Shown: positions 1 through 10,019 of the stretch, one piece after another
Layout: the number at the start of each line of letters is the position of its first letter
How positions within the stretch are numbered: position 1 is the stretch's first letter
The notes under the pieces: model-generated
What the model saw: the letters and a program-made list of their open reading frames with translations, nothing else
Told to the model about the DNA's origin: nothing
The model's database searches: none
Assembly (NCBI GenBank): GCA_035079385.1
Contig: JAVHKY010000028.1
Span: 7,254,001 to 7,318,000 of the forward strand
Length of the DNA: 64,000 bases
Source: Aspidiotus rigidus
Taxonomy: Eukaryota > Arthropoda > Insecta > Hemiptera > Diaspididae
Direction of reading: 5' to 3'
Position numbers and translations under genes: made by a program

Positions 1-2540
1 CAGCGTCTTTGAAATTCAGATATTTTGAAATCGATTCCAAATGGTTGGCTTCTGAGCGTATGTGGTCCGAAATCGATTAACTGCGATAAAATTAAATAGC
101 TGATTAACCTTCTAAGTTCGATCAACTAATTAGTCGCCCGGTAAGTTGAAAGAAGCCTCAATTAAATAGCCATTTTTCTTGTAATGCTATACAGCTATAC
201 TCGATCGTCTAGGAAGGTTAGAGGTATGCCTACTCGAATCGAATTAGGCTGATTAACTTGATTTCTCGTTTTTGAAGGTCGGAGAAGCACATCTTGGAAA
301 ATTGAAAATATGGTTTGAAAGTAGATGTTTCTATGACAGTGAGAGGACAGTTTTGTGGAGGGGCTTGAGCACTTGGAAACGTATCCCATGCGCGACTGGA
401 CTCGCTTTTGTCGACAAGATAAACTGTACTTCACCGTATATCAAAATTCAAAGTGACTCTTTCCGGCGCGTGGCTATCTTTGGGAGAGTAAAAATGTATA
501 CGTTCTTGGGCCATTACCAAGACAGATCGTACCTTTTCTAGCTTTTTAATATTAAGCAACGCACCTTTCTGAACTCAGACAGCTTTATTGTGAGTGTGGT
601 TCTAGGAGTAAATCAGGTGCGATCGCGATTCAACCCCTCAATTTGCAAACAGTGACCCCACTTTCTCGACGGAGGGAACCTTTCCCTGATTCCCCCCACT
701 GTAGAGTAGCATGAAACACGTGTACCATCTACAAATAATGAATATCTATGTCTTAGAAGCTGCAGGTCACTCTTTCTGCAGACCTGCCAGGTCTCTTGTA
801 TCCAGCTTTGACGTTTGGAGTCTATCGACCATTATGAGTTTTCGTTTGCGGTATATTTAGTTGCTCTCTGCAACGCCTCTGTGTCAAAATTCTTAATAAA
901 GTTCGTAGTAATATCTGTCGAAAAGGCTTTTTCTAATATTAGAACTTCTCTCGAATCGTTGATCTATTCTACCTCTTCCAAGTTCACTAGAGATGAGTCT
1001 CACTCGGGTCAAGTATTTTGTTATACCTTCGGAGCGAAATAGTTGGCTCGTTTGGATTTCGAAACTGATGGAAATTTTCATGTCTCCCATGTGGGTAGCT
1101 TATGTGATTTTGATTCGGTATGATTTTGAAAGCCCACGCAAATATTATGGAAAAAGCACACGTCACATTATATAGCCTTAATCGAGCGAGTAAAGCTCGT
1201 GCGTGGATGAGTCTCATAAAATAAAGAAATTGTACATTATAGAAACGAATGTTACAACTTTATATTTTGGGAATGATTTTATGACTCGACGTTACCCGGC
1301 CCAAAAGCTGAAAATCATTTTCCAACTGCTGATACGTCTGTGCGACAAGACGACCGACTCTTTGTAAAATGAGACCGTGAGGATTGGAAAAACGAGAAAA
1401 ACATTCCAATTATCCTTTTATTATTGTTTTTCCTTTTTTTTTGTCGCCTATAAGCCTTCCCAACAAGAACACTACGCATAGTCTTTTATCAAAAGAGAGG
1501 AGGGAAAAAAATCTTATTTCTATACGTCATGTCCTCTCCGCCTCTTCTTCTTGTTCAAAATCTTTTCTTCATTTTCGAAAACGAAAATAATTTAATTCTC
1601 GACTGCAAATTCGACGACGACGACGACGAAAAAAGTACGAGATTGAAATGGAAAAAATAGCAGATAATAAACGAATAAAAGAAAACAATAGGAAAGGTAA
1701 TAAAGGAGCTACGACGAGCGCCGATGAAGAGCTCCAGCAGATCGAAGAAATTCAATTCCCTCGTGTAAACAATGATAATGGCTTTATTTGCCTTCTACTA
1801 GACGTGTGTAGTGCGTCGTGAATGAGCGTGTGCAGCTCCATGAATGTGGAGAATATGTTCTGCCCTGTTACTACAGTCAATACGAATGTAAACGGAAGAG
1901 CAAATATTAGTTCGCTGATAATTCCACATTCTCTTCTGTATAAATATCTTACAAAGGTTCGCCGAAGTTTTCTTTCTCCATAATATCAATTTGAAAAATT
2001 TTGATCGAAGATTCTCGTGTTCCAATTAAAATCGGAGCGAAGAAGACACTGCGAGACTGATTAAGACAAGAAGCCATGTTTGGCTATATTCTCTTGGGTA
2101 CAAGATGAACAGACTGGCAATGTTTCAATGACGAGAAAAAAACTTTTGAACAAATTTTTACAGACGAGACTTTTGTTTGGTTGTTTACTTCTTTGGAATA
2201 CAAGTATTATTATGGAATCAGTATAGGAACAAAGTTTGCCAAATTAGTATCCTAAACAATCGATAGAGAGCGTTTCCACGAAATTTTCGGTTGTGTCGTA
2301 TAAGTGTACACCCTAGTTCACGTAGCTCAAGGTCATGAATGGCTAACGTGATTTCATTAGCTAGCTAAAGGCTAGCTAATTTTGGATGGAAATTGCTCGG
2401 CTAATGGCTTTGGTTTAGCTGAACAGCCATGGTTTTTAACACAGATTTCACAGACTGTGTGTTTTAGCTATTCTTAACGCTTCATAATACATATCGGTGA
2501 CGCGGCGTCTAGCTAGGAAAAAGATAAGACGTTTTACTAT
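1..2540. other. Intergenic or intronic spacer, no gene recognised
   Basis: Short open frames occur on both strands but none shows a recognisable domain, and none is bounded by convincing splice sites. A short (CGA)n run lies at about 1611-1630, and poly-T/poly-A runs are scattered. I see no repeat shared with the rest of the window here. Confidence 0.5.
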
Positions 2541-2543
2541 GAT

Positions 2544-3620
2544 AGATTCTTTTACGGTGAGATGAACGATGTGACATATTTTTCTAGTGGAACACAATAG
2601 ACCATGATTATAATATTCTAATTATTTTATAATAACACAAATAAGAAAGAGATTAACACTACAAACCTTGCCCCGATGACATATTGGGATGGGTACACGA
2701 GTCATAGGCTAGATGATAAGATCGTCGCCTCGAAAATGCGGTAGTAGCCTACTTAGGATATTTTTTTTTTTTTCAACCTAATTTAACTTTTAGGATATTT
2801 CTTAATGCTATCCTTTTTTCAATATATTAAAAATGCCATCATATTTTTGATAATTCAATGATCTTGGTCTCCCCAGTTCGCTGATGTCTTATGCATAACA
2901 CAAAGATTATTTCATTTCATTTCATTTCAATAGGCCGTTTATTTATAATGTAATATAGCGCACTTTTAATTAACAGTTTGAGGCCCCTATGACCAGAAAT
3001 GGGCGAGCAGGCCAACGGCGATTATTATTATTATTATGGGATGAAGAAGAATTACGATATGTATACAAAAATAATGACTAGACTAGAGAGTGTCGTCAGA
3101 ATACCAATTGTTTGAAACCAAAGGGGCACACCGCTAAATGCTAAATGCAATATAAGATTCTTTTATTGTGAGATGAACGGTCTATAAACGCGACATATCT
3201 TTCTAGTGGAAAACAATGGACTATGATTATAATAATTCTAATTATTTTATAATAACACAAATAAGAAAGAGATTAACACTACAAACCTTGCCCCGATGAC
3301 ATATTGGGATGGGTACACGAGTCATAGGCTAGATGATAAGATCGTCGCCTCGAAAATGCGGTAGTAGCCTACTTAGGATATTTTTTTTTTTTTCAACCTA
3401 ATTTAACTTTTAGGATATTTCTTAATGCTATCCTTTTTTCAATATATTAAAAATGCCATTATGTTTTTGATAATTCAATGATCTCGGGCTCCCCAGTCCG
3501 CTAATGTGTTATCCATAAAACAAAGATTAAATATACAAAAAAAAAAAAAAAAAAATGTGACTACACTTGAGAGTATCATATAAATACCAATTGTTTAAAA
3601 CTAAAGCCGTACCCTGGTGA
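2544..3620. repeat. Tandem direct duplication, first copy interrupted
   Basis: A block of about 365 bp at 2544-2908 recurs nearly base for base at 3154-3527. A long shared central stretch (about 2640-2860 and 3240-3460) is almost identical. Copy A resumes after an insertion at about 3051-3135, and copy B continues uninterrupted through 3531-3620; both then share the motif ACCAATTGTTT. The uninterrupted second copy shows where the foreign 2909-3050 segment entered the first. The sequence has no recognised coding content. Confidence 0.8.
2909..3050 (-). mobile_element. 3' tail of a non-LTR retrotransposon (or SINE)
   Basis: This segment is absent from the second copy of the flanking duplication, so it is an insertion. 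On the minus strand it ends in AATAAACGGCCTATT followed by four GAAAT units (plus strand ATTTC x4 at 2909-2928). A polyadenylation-like AATAAA followed by a short simple-repeat tail is typical of 5'-truncated LINE or SINE insertions. No coding part is retained. The family assignment is inference. Confidence 0.6.
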
Positions 3621-3883
3621 ACGGAAAATGCAGTTTGTCCTTAGCCGCTGGTGGTAGTTTCAAACCAAAAAGTTGGAATCATGACTTCCGGTAAATTTTC
3701 AAACATTCTGAAACAAAAATAAATATAATATATAACTGTAGAACTAAGTTGAACCCAAAAAACACAAATATATGGTAAGATTGCTACAAGAAAGGCGTCA
3801 ATTTTAATTTAAAATAATTATCAGTATTCTCTTAGAACCAAATTATTTCGAGTTTGTAACTGTAACTGAAACATGGTTTAAAA

Positions 3884-5060
3884 CTATGACCTCTTTCGAC
3901 TATGATTGACAAAGGCCGACATTTGTATGTTACTATGCTCGGCCACTCTAATTTGCGGTTGACGGCCAGTCATCCCGGTAGAGACTCCAGGGCAATCATT
4001 GCAAGCTACGCTACATGCACCTCCTCTCTCAGCCATTGGAATGCGGGGTCTTTTGATTTGAAAAATAGACTTTTGACTCTGTAGGGTTGAGAAAAGCCGG
4101 CCGGAAACCAAAATGGTGGTAGACGCGACTCAGCTGCGAGAAAAACTTCGCCAGAAAAGGAAGTCTCATCCAACGTTTTTTGCTATCATGGTGCAATTCC
4201 CCGGGGAAAGAGGTAGTAGAGTCGTAAGCCTCCTATGAACCATAAGGTCAATATCTACACTTCACTGAGAGAAGAGAATAGGCTTGGTGACTAGAGAAAA
4301 AAGTGTTAAGACATTCGCCTTTTTTTTTTTTGTCAATTTGATCAGTTTTTCCTGTTATTTTAATACCTAATAAAATCTAGTCATAGTGAATGAAAATAGG
4401 TGACATGTCTTGAGTTAACACTTTTTTTCTAGTCACCGAGACTATTCTCTTCTCTTGCTGTAGGTTGAACTCAGGGTGTTTGATTGCGTCATCAGTTCTT
4501 TAGGGAAAGCAATGTGACTCATAGAAAAGTGAGTCAGTCGGTGGATTAAACTGTTGAATGAAGCAATATTGTAGGCAATAGGTCAGAATGACAACCCGTG
4601 TATCTTCCCTACCATGAACCATACTCGTGGACGCCGTCTCTAACAGAGATGAACAAATTCTAGAAGCTTATACTTTCAACATAATTTTATGAAAGGGTAG
4701 CTATTGGTTATTTGCAGGACCGGTCCGCGTATGTAATGCGTCATCAACATACCTTTGCCAATCGTAGATGTGCCTCAGAACACTCGGCCCAAGGAAAACA
4801 GACCAAGTTCAAATTAAGATATAAACACTTCTGAAATAAGGGAACCCAAGGGAGAACCAATAAGGACCCCCATCATTTCCTCGGGGAACTCGAAAAAATT
4901 TCGTGTCTTTGTACTTTTCTGAATATTCTCCCTTTCAAATTCAAATATGTATCATCGTTATCTAGGAAAACGATTTGCTTCATTTGCTCAATCCTTCTAC
5001 GACTTTTCGGCAATTGAATGTTTTGCATTTCGTTAGCGTAAGTGTATTCCAGCCCATTGC
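3884..5060 (-). pseudogene. Decayed Penelope-like retroelement (RT plus GIY-YIG)
   Basis: Read on the minus strand, the right part (about 4500-5020) encodes remnants of a Penelope-type reverse transcriptase. These include a GSPLGSLISEVF-like block and the catalytic RYVDDAL at about 4710-4735. The left part (3884-4111) aligns with the GIY-YIG endonuclease region of the better copy at 27.5-28.7 kb: it has a CNDC pair and RVAEH, but the GIY and YIG residues are lost. Nucleotide similarity to 28080-28500 is visible along the RT part. Several frameshifts and a nested inverted-repeat insertion (4267-4455) make it non-functional. PLEs encode RT and GIY-YIG in one ORF; the assignment is firm, the exact ends are not. 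Confidence 0.75.
4267..4455. repeat. Hairpin MITE nested in the PLE
   Basis: Arms of about 45 bp at 4267-4311 and 4407-4455 are reverse complements. Both contain AGAGAAGAGAATAG and GGTGACTAGA...AAAGTGTTAA, and they enclose a spacer of about 95 bp. Neither of the other PLE copies has this sequence at the equivalent place. There is no coding capacity. The target duplication could not be defined, so the superfamily is unknown. Confidence 0.7.
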
Positions 5061-5174
5061 AAAGGCCTCAAGTGTACCTAAGCATATAGCGCTTTTAAAA
5101 CAAGATCTATAATTCAAAAAACTACCATAGGATACCGCGGAGGATGTCTATTTTAAAATCAATTACAATCGCTC

Positions 5175-5310
5175 GCTTTCTTTTTAATGTCGTCGGACGG
5201 TACTTTACCTGCGAGTAGCAAGGCTACCAAACGCTTCAAGCTCTGCACTCACCAAAAAAAGTGGACTTTGAAAGATTTTGATTTTAGAGCAACTTTTTTT
5301 TTTTTTTTTA
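5175..5310 (+). repeat. Fragment of the GTAGC-core repeat family
   Basis: This matches the front of the repeat units at 9165 and 9596, from ATCGCTCGCTT through the core GCGAGTAGCAAGGCTACC (about 5211-5228) and AAACGCTTCAAGCTCTGCAC to GATTTTAGAGCAAC. It then breaks off in a poly-T run at about 5290. It is a truncated dispersed member. Confidence 0.75.
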
Positions 5311-5686
5311 TTGATTAGATTAAACAGCATGTGAGCGATGTGCTGGTCTTGCAAGATCAACCGTTTCATACAGTCATGAGAAACGCTCAGCAAACACACG
5401 GACACTTCTCCCGCAACTTCCCTGGTTATAGTTTTTTTTTTTTCTTTTTGTGCCCTCAGACACATCCTCAACTGTTGGCCCTTTCACAGCCGCCCCTTAT
5501 CGCATTTATTGTTAAAACAACAATTTACAATACAACGGGCAGGGATTACAGATACTGCCGGGACACAATACTTTGAGGGTTCCTTTACCTAGTCGCACAC
5601 CAGAACCCTCTTACAGTGAGACAATTACGTTAGTTAGTTATACAGTCTATGGGACTTAATAAGGACTATACAGCTTCTATTGCGCT

Positions 5687-5983
5687 TCAATTAGTCGTCT
5701 GGCACTCTCTATGCCTGCGAGACACGTGCTGGCCTTTATCTTCTCCAGGCTTAGTCGGCTCCCAGTAGTCTACATCAACCTCATTAAAGTTGCTGTAGCC
5801 AAGGTTCCCAAGTCTGGTTAGGTGCTTTTTAGCACCTCTGTTCTTTGCTGGTGGGTGTGCTGGCCTTGGCCTCTTCTTTGCCACCGATTGCTGATGCAGT
5901 TGTGGTTCCTGTGCCAACTGCAGATTCTGTAGATTTTGTGCCTCATCATCTGCTAACGATCCTGAGGGGCCTGAGCGCGTCAA
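5687..5983 (-). CDS. Unrecognised Gln/Pro/Lys-rich ORF fragment
   Basis: A 98-residue frame with a Gln/Leu-rich stretch (QNLQNLQLAQEPQLHQQ), then a basic Pro/Lys region and an acidic tail. It stays open upstream as far as the 10-bp duplication bordering the Mutator-like element at 6037. It may be part of a retroelement ORF1 split by that insertion. No conserved domain was recognised. Composition is more protein-like than the neighbouring frames, but function is unknown. Confidence 0.2.
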   Translation of the reverse strand: MTRSGPSGSLADDEAQNLQNLQLAQEPQLHQQSVAKKRPRPAHPPAKNRGAKKHLTRLGNLGYSNFNEVDVDYWEPTKPGEDKGQHVSRRHRECQTTN

Positions 5984-6045
5984 CCCTCCAGTACCGGATA
6001 GGGAGTCCCGTCTCCCCAGTTTTCCTTCGATATTTGGGGTGCCGG

Positions 6046-6172
6046 CAATTTTGTCGAAAACTCTTTTATCGAAATCAATTTTGTCGGCGGTATTTTGTCG
6101 AATGGCAAGATTACCGATAGTACATAATCATCGAAAGATCACTTTTGTCGAATACGCAATTACATCGAATGT
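6046..6172 (+). repeat. Left TIR of the MULE
   Basis: Begins CAATTTTGTCGAAAAC and contains four iterations of a TTTTGTCG-type motif. It is the reverse complement of 7786-7909 with few mismatches. Confidence 0.85.
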
Positions 6173-6442
6173 AGTGCTTGTCGAGAGCACCGATGACTGC
6201 AGCTGACCCAGCGCTGCTTGATTGCAAGTAGCAATGCTTTGTGACAACACAAACTTCGGTGCATCTCTCGACGTTGCAGCCCTTTTCCTCAATGCATTTT
6301 GAATTTGACAAACTTCAACACCAGCTGCATTCGCAGCATGATTATGGTCATTGGCTATCACGACAGAAAATATACTTGCTACACTTTCAGTAAGAATTTC
6401 CATTAACGGTCCTTTCCTCATAATACACATAATCCCCCACAT
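6128..6442 (-). pseudogene. FLYWCH-type / MULE transposase N-terminal remnant
   Basis: A 104-residue frame. Residues about 31-60 contain NDHNHAANAAGVEV, followed by KRAATSRDAPKFVLSQ. This resembles the HNH end of a FLYWCH zinc finger and the helical linker that follows it in insect MULE transposases. The first cysteine-containing half of the finger is degraded. The frame runs into the left TIR, so the catalytic DDE domain is deleted rather than merely mutated. Assignment rests on family knowledge and a short stretch. Confidence 0.55.
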
Positions 6443-6649
6443 ACTAATAAATCACGACCGCGCTGACTTTTAACGAACGAATAGGAAGCCACCCGATTAC
6501 GCAGAGTGATCGTCGTATCAAAATTTATTTAGTTTTTCCACGTTTTAACGCACACTTAATCCTGTATTACGTATGCGTGGCGAATAACTGAATTCGAACA
6601 CAGATAAACATGAAGTGCTGATAATAGGTAGTAATACTTTTATTACAAA

Positions 6650-7600
6650 CTAGCGGTTGGCGACGCGCCTCTGGCGCGCCTGACCGCTAGCTGTGTGTTG
6701 AGTAGATATCTGTGTTTTATAGGTATCTGTATCTTGTAGGTATGTGTGTTTTGTAGGTATCTTGGAATTCAGATGAATTTTTAAAAAAGAAACAGTGGAA
6801 AGAGTTTTGCAAAATTCACAACTATTCAGTTCAAAAATAAGAAAATAGACACCAAAAACTGCGACTGTACTTATAAAAATATATCAAAGTTCCGAGTCGC
6901 ACAAAAATAAAATCACCAAATTAAATTTTTTACACACTAATTCACTCGAGAGCTGACTTGACGCGTGAAGCCTGTATTCATCGCAGCAGAATACAGACAA
7001 ATCCATTGACATTTTGCCAGTCCCTAAGAAAACACACGGACAACAGGTAAAAAAAAGGGTAATTTCCGCTAGCCCATACGCAGTGCTCACCGTGTCTAGA
7101 CATTGGTTCTTGTATGAGATACCGGATGTAAAATCCTTTATGTAGGTGTTTTTAAAACTGTGAATAAAATAACTTGCTTAGTATGGAAGTACAGCGAATA
7201 CTGTAGTCACAAAATTTCCTCCTAAAAATCTGGAACCGGGCTCATTCGAAAGGAAATTACAGGGGCTACAATTTTTCTTCTCTTCAATTTTTCATAAAAA
7301 TGAGTTATACTCGAGTTATCACAATAATTCAATTCTCGAAACTGCGCCACTCAACGGCGCGTAGGTCTAACGTACATGGCAAGCTACACCACCACGTTTT
7401 TTTATATTGAAAAAAGTCATTGTTTTCGCCCTTTTTTGAAATTACTCAGCACCTCCCCGTCAAATTTTTATTTTTATGAGTCTATGTGCTGCTCTGGGAT
7501 GAGGACAATATATCCTGAAAGTTTGAAAGCGATCGGCCCAGTAGTTCTCGAGTTATAAACGGACAGGACGACGGACAAACTTTCTGCTTTATATATTAGA
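6650..7600. repeat. Nested unclassified repeat with terminal hairpin
   Basis: At 6650-6690, CTAGCGGT and ACCGCTAG form an inverted repeat around a GC-rich loop containing GCGCGCC. At 7500-7605 the sequence (GTTTGAAAGCGATCGGCC, AGTTCTCGAGTTATAAACGG, then TTTATATATTAGATT) resembles a tail common to dispersed insect repeats. Together they may mark one element inserted in the MULE; a Helentron-like nature is only a guess. Confidence 0.35.
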
Positions 7601-7785
7601 TTAAGGGAGAACGTGAATCAAACTACGAATCAACAAGTTGCATTCATCAATATGTGGACATAATATAACACGAATTTTACATGATATATGAATGCAATTG
7701 CTGAAATAATACAAGGGATTTTTCAACTACGAACTAGTTCGCAAGCAAGCAATTAGTCACTCTTTTTCCTTCCATAAAAAATTTA

Positions 7786-7909
7786 TTCGATGTAATTGAG
7801 TATTCGATAAAAGTGATCTTTCGATGAATATGTACTATCGGTAATCTTGCCATTCGACAAAATACCGCCGACAAAATTGCTTTCGATGAAAGAGTTTTCG
7901 ACAAAATTG
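7786..7909 (-). repeat. Right TIR of the MULE
   Basis: Reverse complement of the left TIR. Read on the minus strand it begins CAATTTTGTCGAAAACTC and carries the same iterated TTTTGTCG motifs. Confidence 0.85.
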
Positions 7910-7980
7910 ACCAGAATCGATATTTGTACCCATCATGCTATATACAGGACTTTTGAACAGGCCATCCATAGAACTGCATA

Positions 7981-8457
7981 TCATAGCGAAGAGCGCGTGG
8001 ATTGCGCGTGCCTTGCAGTTGAATCACCACCGCACTCTAGCTGCTTGGTCCTAGGTGTGCGGTTGTGCTCCAGAGAGTGAGGGGTAGGTAGAAGGGCTCC
8101 GCTTCCGGCTTCATTTACAGGAGGGCGCGAGAGTTCCACTCCCAAGCAGAGCCCTTGGAATCTGATGCAGGGGTGACTATATGCATCAGTGGATGAGGCA
8201 GAGGAAGTTGAGGATAAGGAAGGGAAATAGGAATTAAGGATAGAGTGTATAGGAGGGGGACGTATGCGGTGGAACTGCCGCAAGAGCCCTGATGCTTTTA
8301 GTTGACATTGACCTGCGCCACACGCCCAGCACCGCTCTTTCCAGTCGGGCCCGTAGACAATGGGGTGGTTATGGCCCACTGGCTTGCGGGTCACACTCGC
8401 CCCAAGGTCAACTAGCATGTGAGGTAGAGCAAGCCAAGTCGTAAGCCTCCTCACCAC
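7981..8457 (-). CDS. Unrecognised ORF fragment (158 aa)
   Basis: Open for 158 codons on the minus strand just right of the MULE. It contains CWACGAGQC and a Ser/Thr-rich segment but no domain I recognise. With 5687-5983 it may represent one older ORF interrupted by the MULE insertion, since both are minus strand and abut the element. That link is inference. Confidence 0.2.
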   Translation of the reverse strand: MVRRLTTWLALPHMLVDLGASVTRKPVGHNHPIVYGPDWKERCWACGAGQCQLKASGLLRQFHRIRPPPIHSILNSYFPSLSSTSSASSTDAYSHPCIRFQGLCLGVELSRPPVNEAGSGALLPTPHSLEHNRTPRTKQLECGGDSTARHAQSTRSSL

Positions 8458-8549
8458 GGCAAGGTAGCAGCTAGACTTGACATGGCCACAGTTACGTACT
8501 ACTCACTGGCAGTGAGCCTCCCCCTGTTGGCCATGCCCACGAGGAGGAT

Positions 8550-10010
8550 TAGAGCAACATTTGGTCTTGGAGAAATTTTGATTTTGAGTTGTAGGGAGAG
8601 GCTAGATATAAGGCATCTAGAAAAGAGTATAGGCTAAAAAAATTAGAGCTGATAGCCCTAAGATTCTTTGTTTTTTGACCTTAAGAGTTGAGAAAATTTC
8701 AATTTGTGGTTCATGTACACTGGAAGAGCCATTTGAAAGGCTACAAGGAGCAGCTGTGTGATGCGCGCCGACCCTAAAAAGTTCTCTATAGACCACTCAA
8801 CAACTCACAGAAATACTTCACCATTTGGTGGACCGGGTTTCACGTCCACACAAGTTATATTTTTGATTTTCCCGTACTGACAAAATTGGTTTCTGTTGAC
8901 TGGGTTGGTTTTCTTGTGCGTGTTCAAAAATATCAACTATCAATATTCATGTACGAGAGAAATTTTTCAACATGACTGATAAAATATAAGAGACATGAAA
9001 CATGATCTTCATTTATTTGGCTATGCCAAAAAATCTCTTTTTTTAATATTATATTTGCTATGGACCAATGTATTTCATAAAAGTCTAGAATGATTTTCAA
9101 AATGAATTAAACAATATTATCATGTGGAGTTTGTATTCCCAATGATTACAACTTACCATGATCTTCTGGGGTTCCCAAATTACGACTATCACTCGTTTTC
9201 TTTTTTAATGTCATCGGACGGTACTTTACCTGCGAGTAGCAATGCTACTAAACGCTTCAAGCTCCGCACATATCAAAATAAGGAAATTTCGAAAGCTTTT
9301 GATTTCAGAACAACATTTAGTCTTTGAGAAATTTTGATTTTTAAGTTGTAGGGAGAGGCTAGAAATGAGGCATCTAGAAAAGAGTATAAACTAAAAAAAT
9401 TAGAGCTGACGGCCCTAAGATTCTTTGTTTTTTGACCTTAAGAGTTGAGAAAATTTCAATTTGTGATTCATGTACACTGGAAGAGCCATTTGAAAGGCTA
9501 CAAGGAGCAGCTGTATGATGCACGCCGACCCTAAAAATATTCTCTGTAGACTGCTCAACAACTCACAGAAATATTTCACCATGATCTTCTAGGTTTCTCA
9601 AATTGCGTCTATCGCTCGCTTCCTTTTCTAATATCATTGGACGGTACCTACTTCATCTGCAAGTAGCAAGGCTACCAAACGCTTCAAGCTCTGCACACAT
9701 CAAAAAAAGGAGACTTTGAAAGATTTTGATTTTAGAGCAACATTTTGGCCTTGGAGAAATTTTGATTTTGAGTTGTAGGGAAAGACTAGAAATGAGGCAT
9801 CTAGAAAAGGGTATACTATAGGCTAAAAAATTTAGTGCTGAAGGCCCTAAGATTCTTTGTTTCTTGACCTTAATTGAGAAAATTTCAATTTGTGGTTCAT
9901 GTACACTGGAAGAACCATTTGAAAGGCTACAATAAGCAGCTGTGTAATGCGCGCCGACCCTAAAAACATTCTCTGTAGTCCACTCAACAACTCACATTTG
10001 ATATTCAGCC
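8550..10010 (+). repeat. Three-copy direct repeat
   Basis: Units at about 8550-8845 (5' truncated), 9165-9595 and 9596-10000 share a common sequence in the same orientation. It includes TTGAGAAAATTTCAATTTGT, CATGTACACTGGAAGA and GCGCCGACCCTAAAAA or close variants. The two longer units start with the GTAGC core also seen at 5211 and 24261. A 50-bp segment at about 8992-9041 (ATGAAACATGATCTTCATTT onward) is separately repeated at 15860-15909. No coding function is evident. Confidence 0.8.
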
Positions 10011-10019
10011 TAATTGAAC

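Larger units (their letters stand above)
6037..7916 (-). mobile_element. Mutator-like (MULE) transposon, non-autonomous
   Basis: The 1.88-kb element is bounded by inverted repeats of about 125 bp and by an identical 10-bp direct repeat, TCGATATTTG, at 6027-6036 and 7917-7926. MULEs typically have long TIRs and 8-11-bp (mostly 9-bp) target duplications. A minus-strand frame at 6128-6442 retains a sequence like the FLYWCH-type zinc-finger region that precedes MULE transposases, but no DDE catalytic domain is present. Internally it carries another repeat (6650-7600). It is therefore a deletion derivative that must have been mobilised in trans. Confidence 0.7.
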
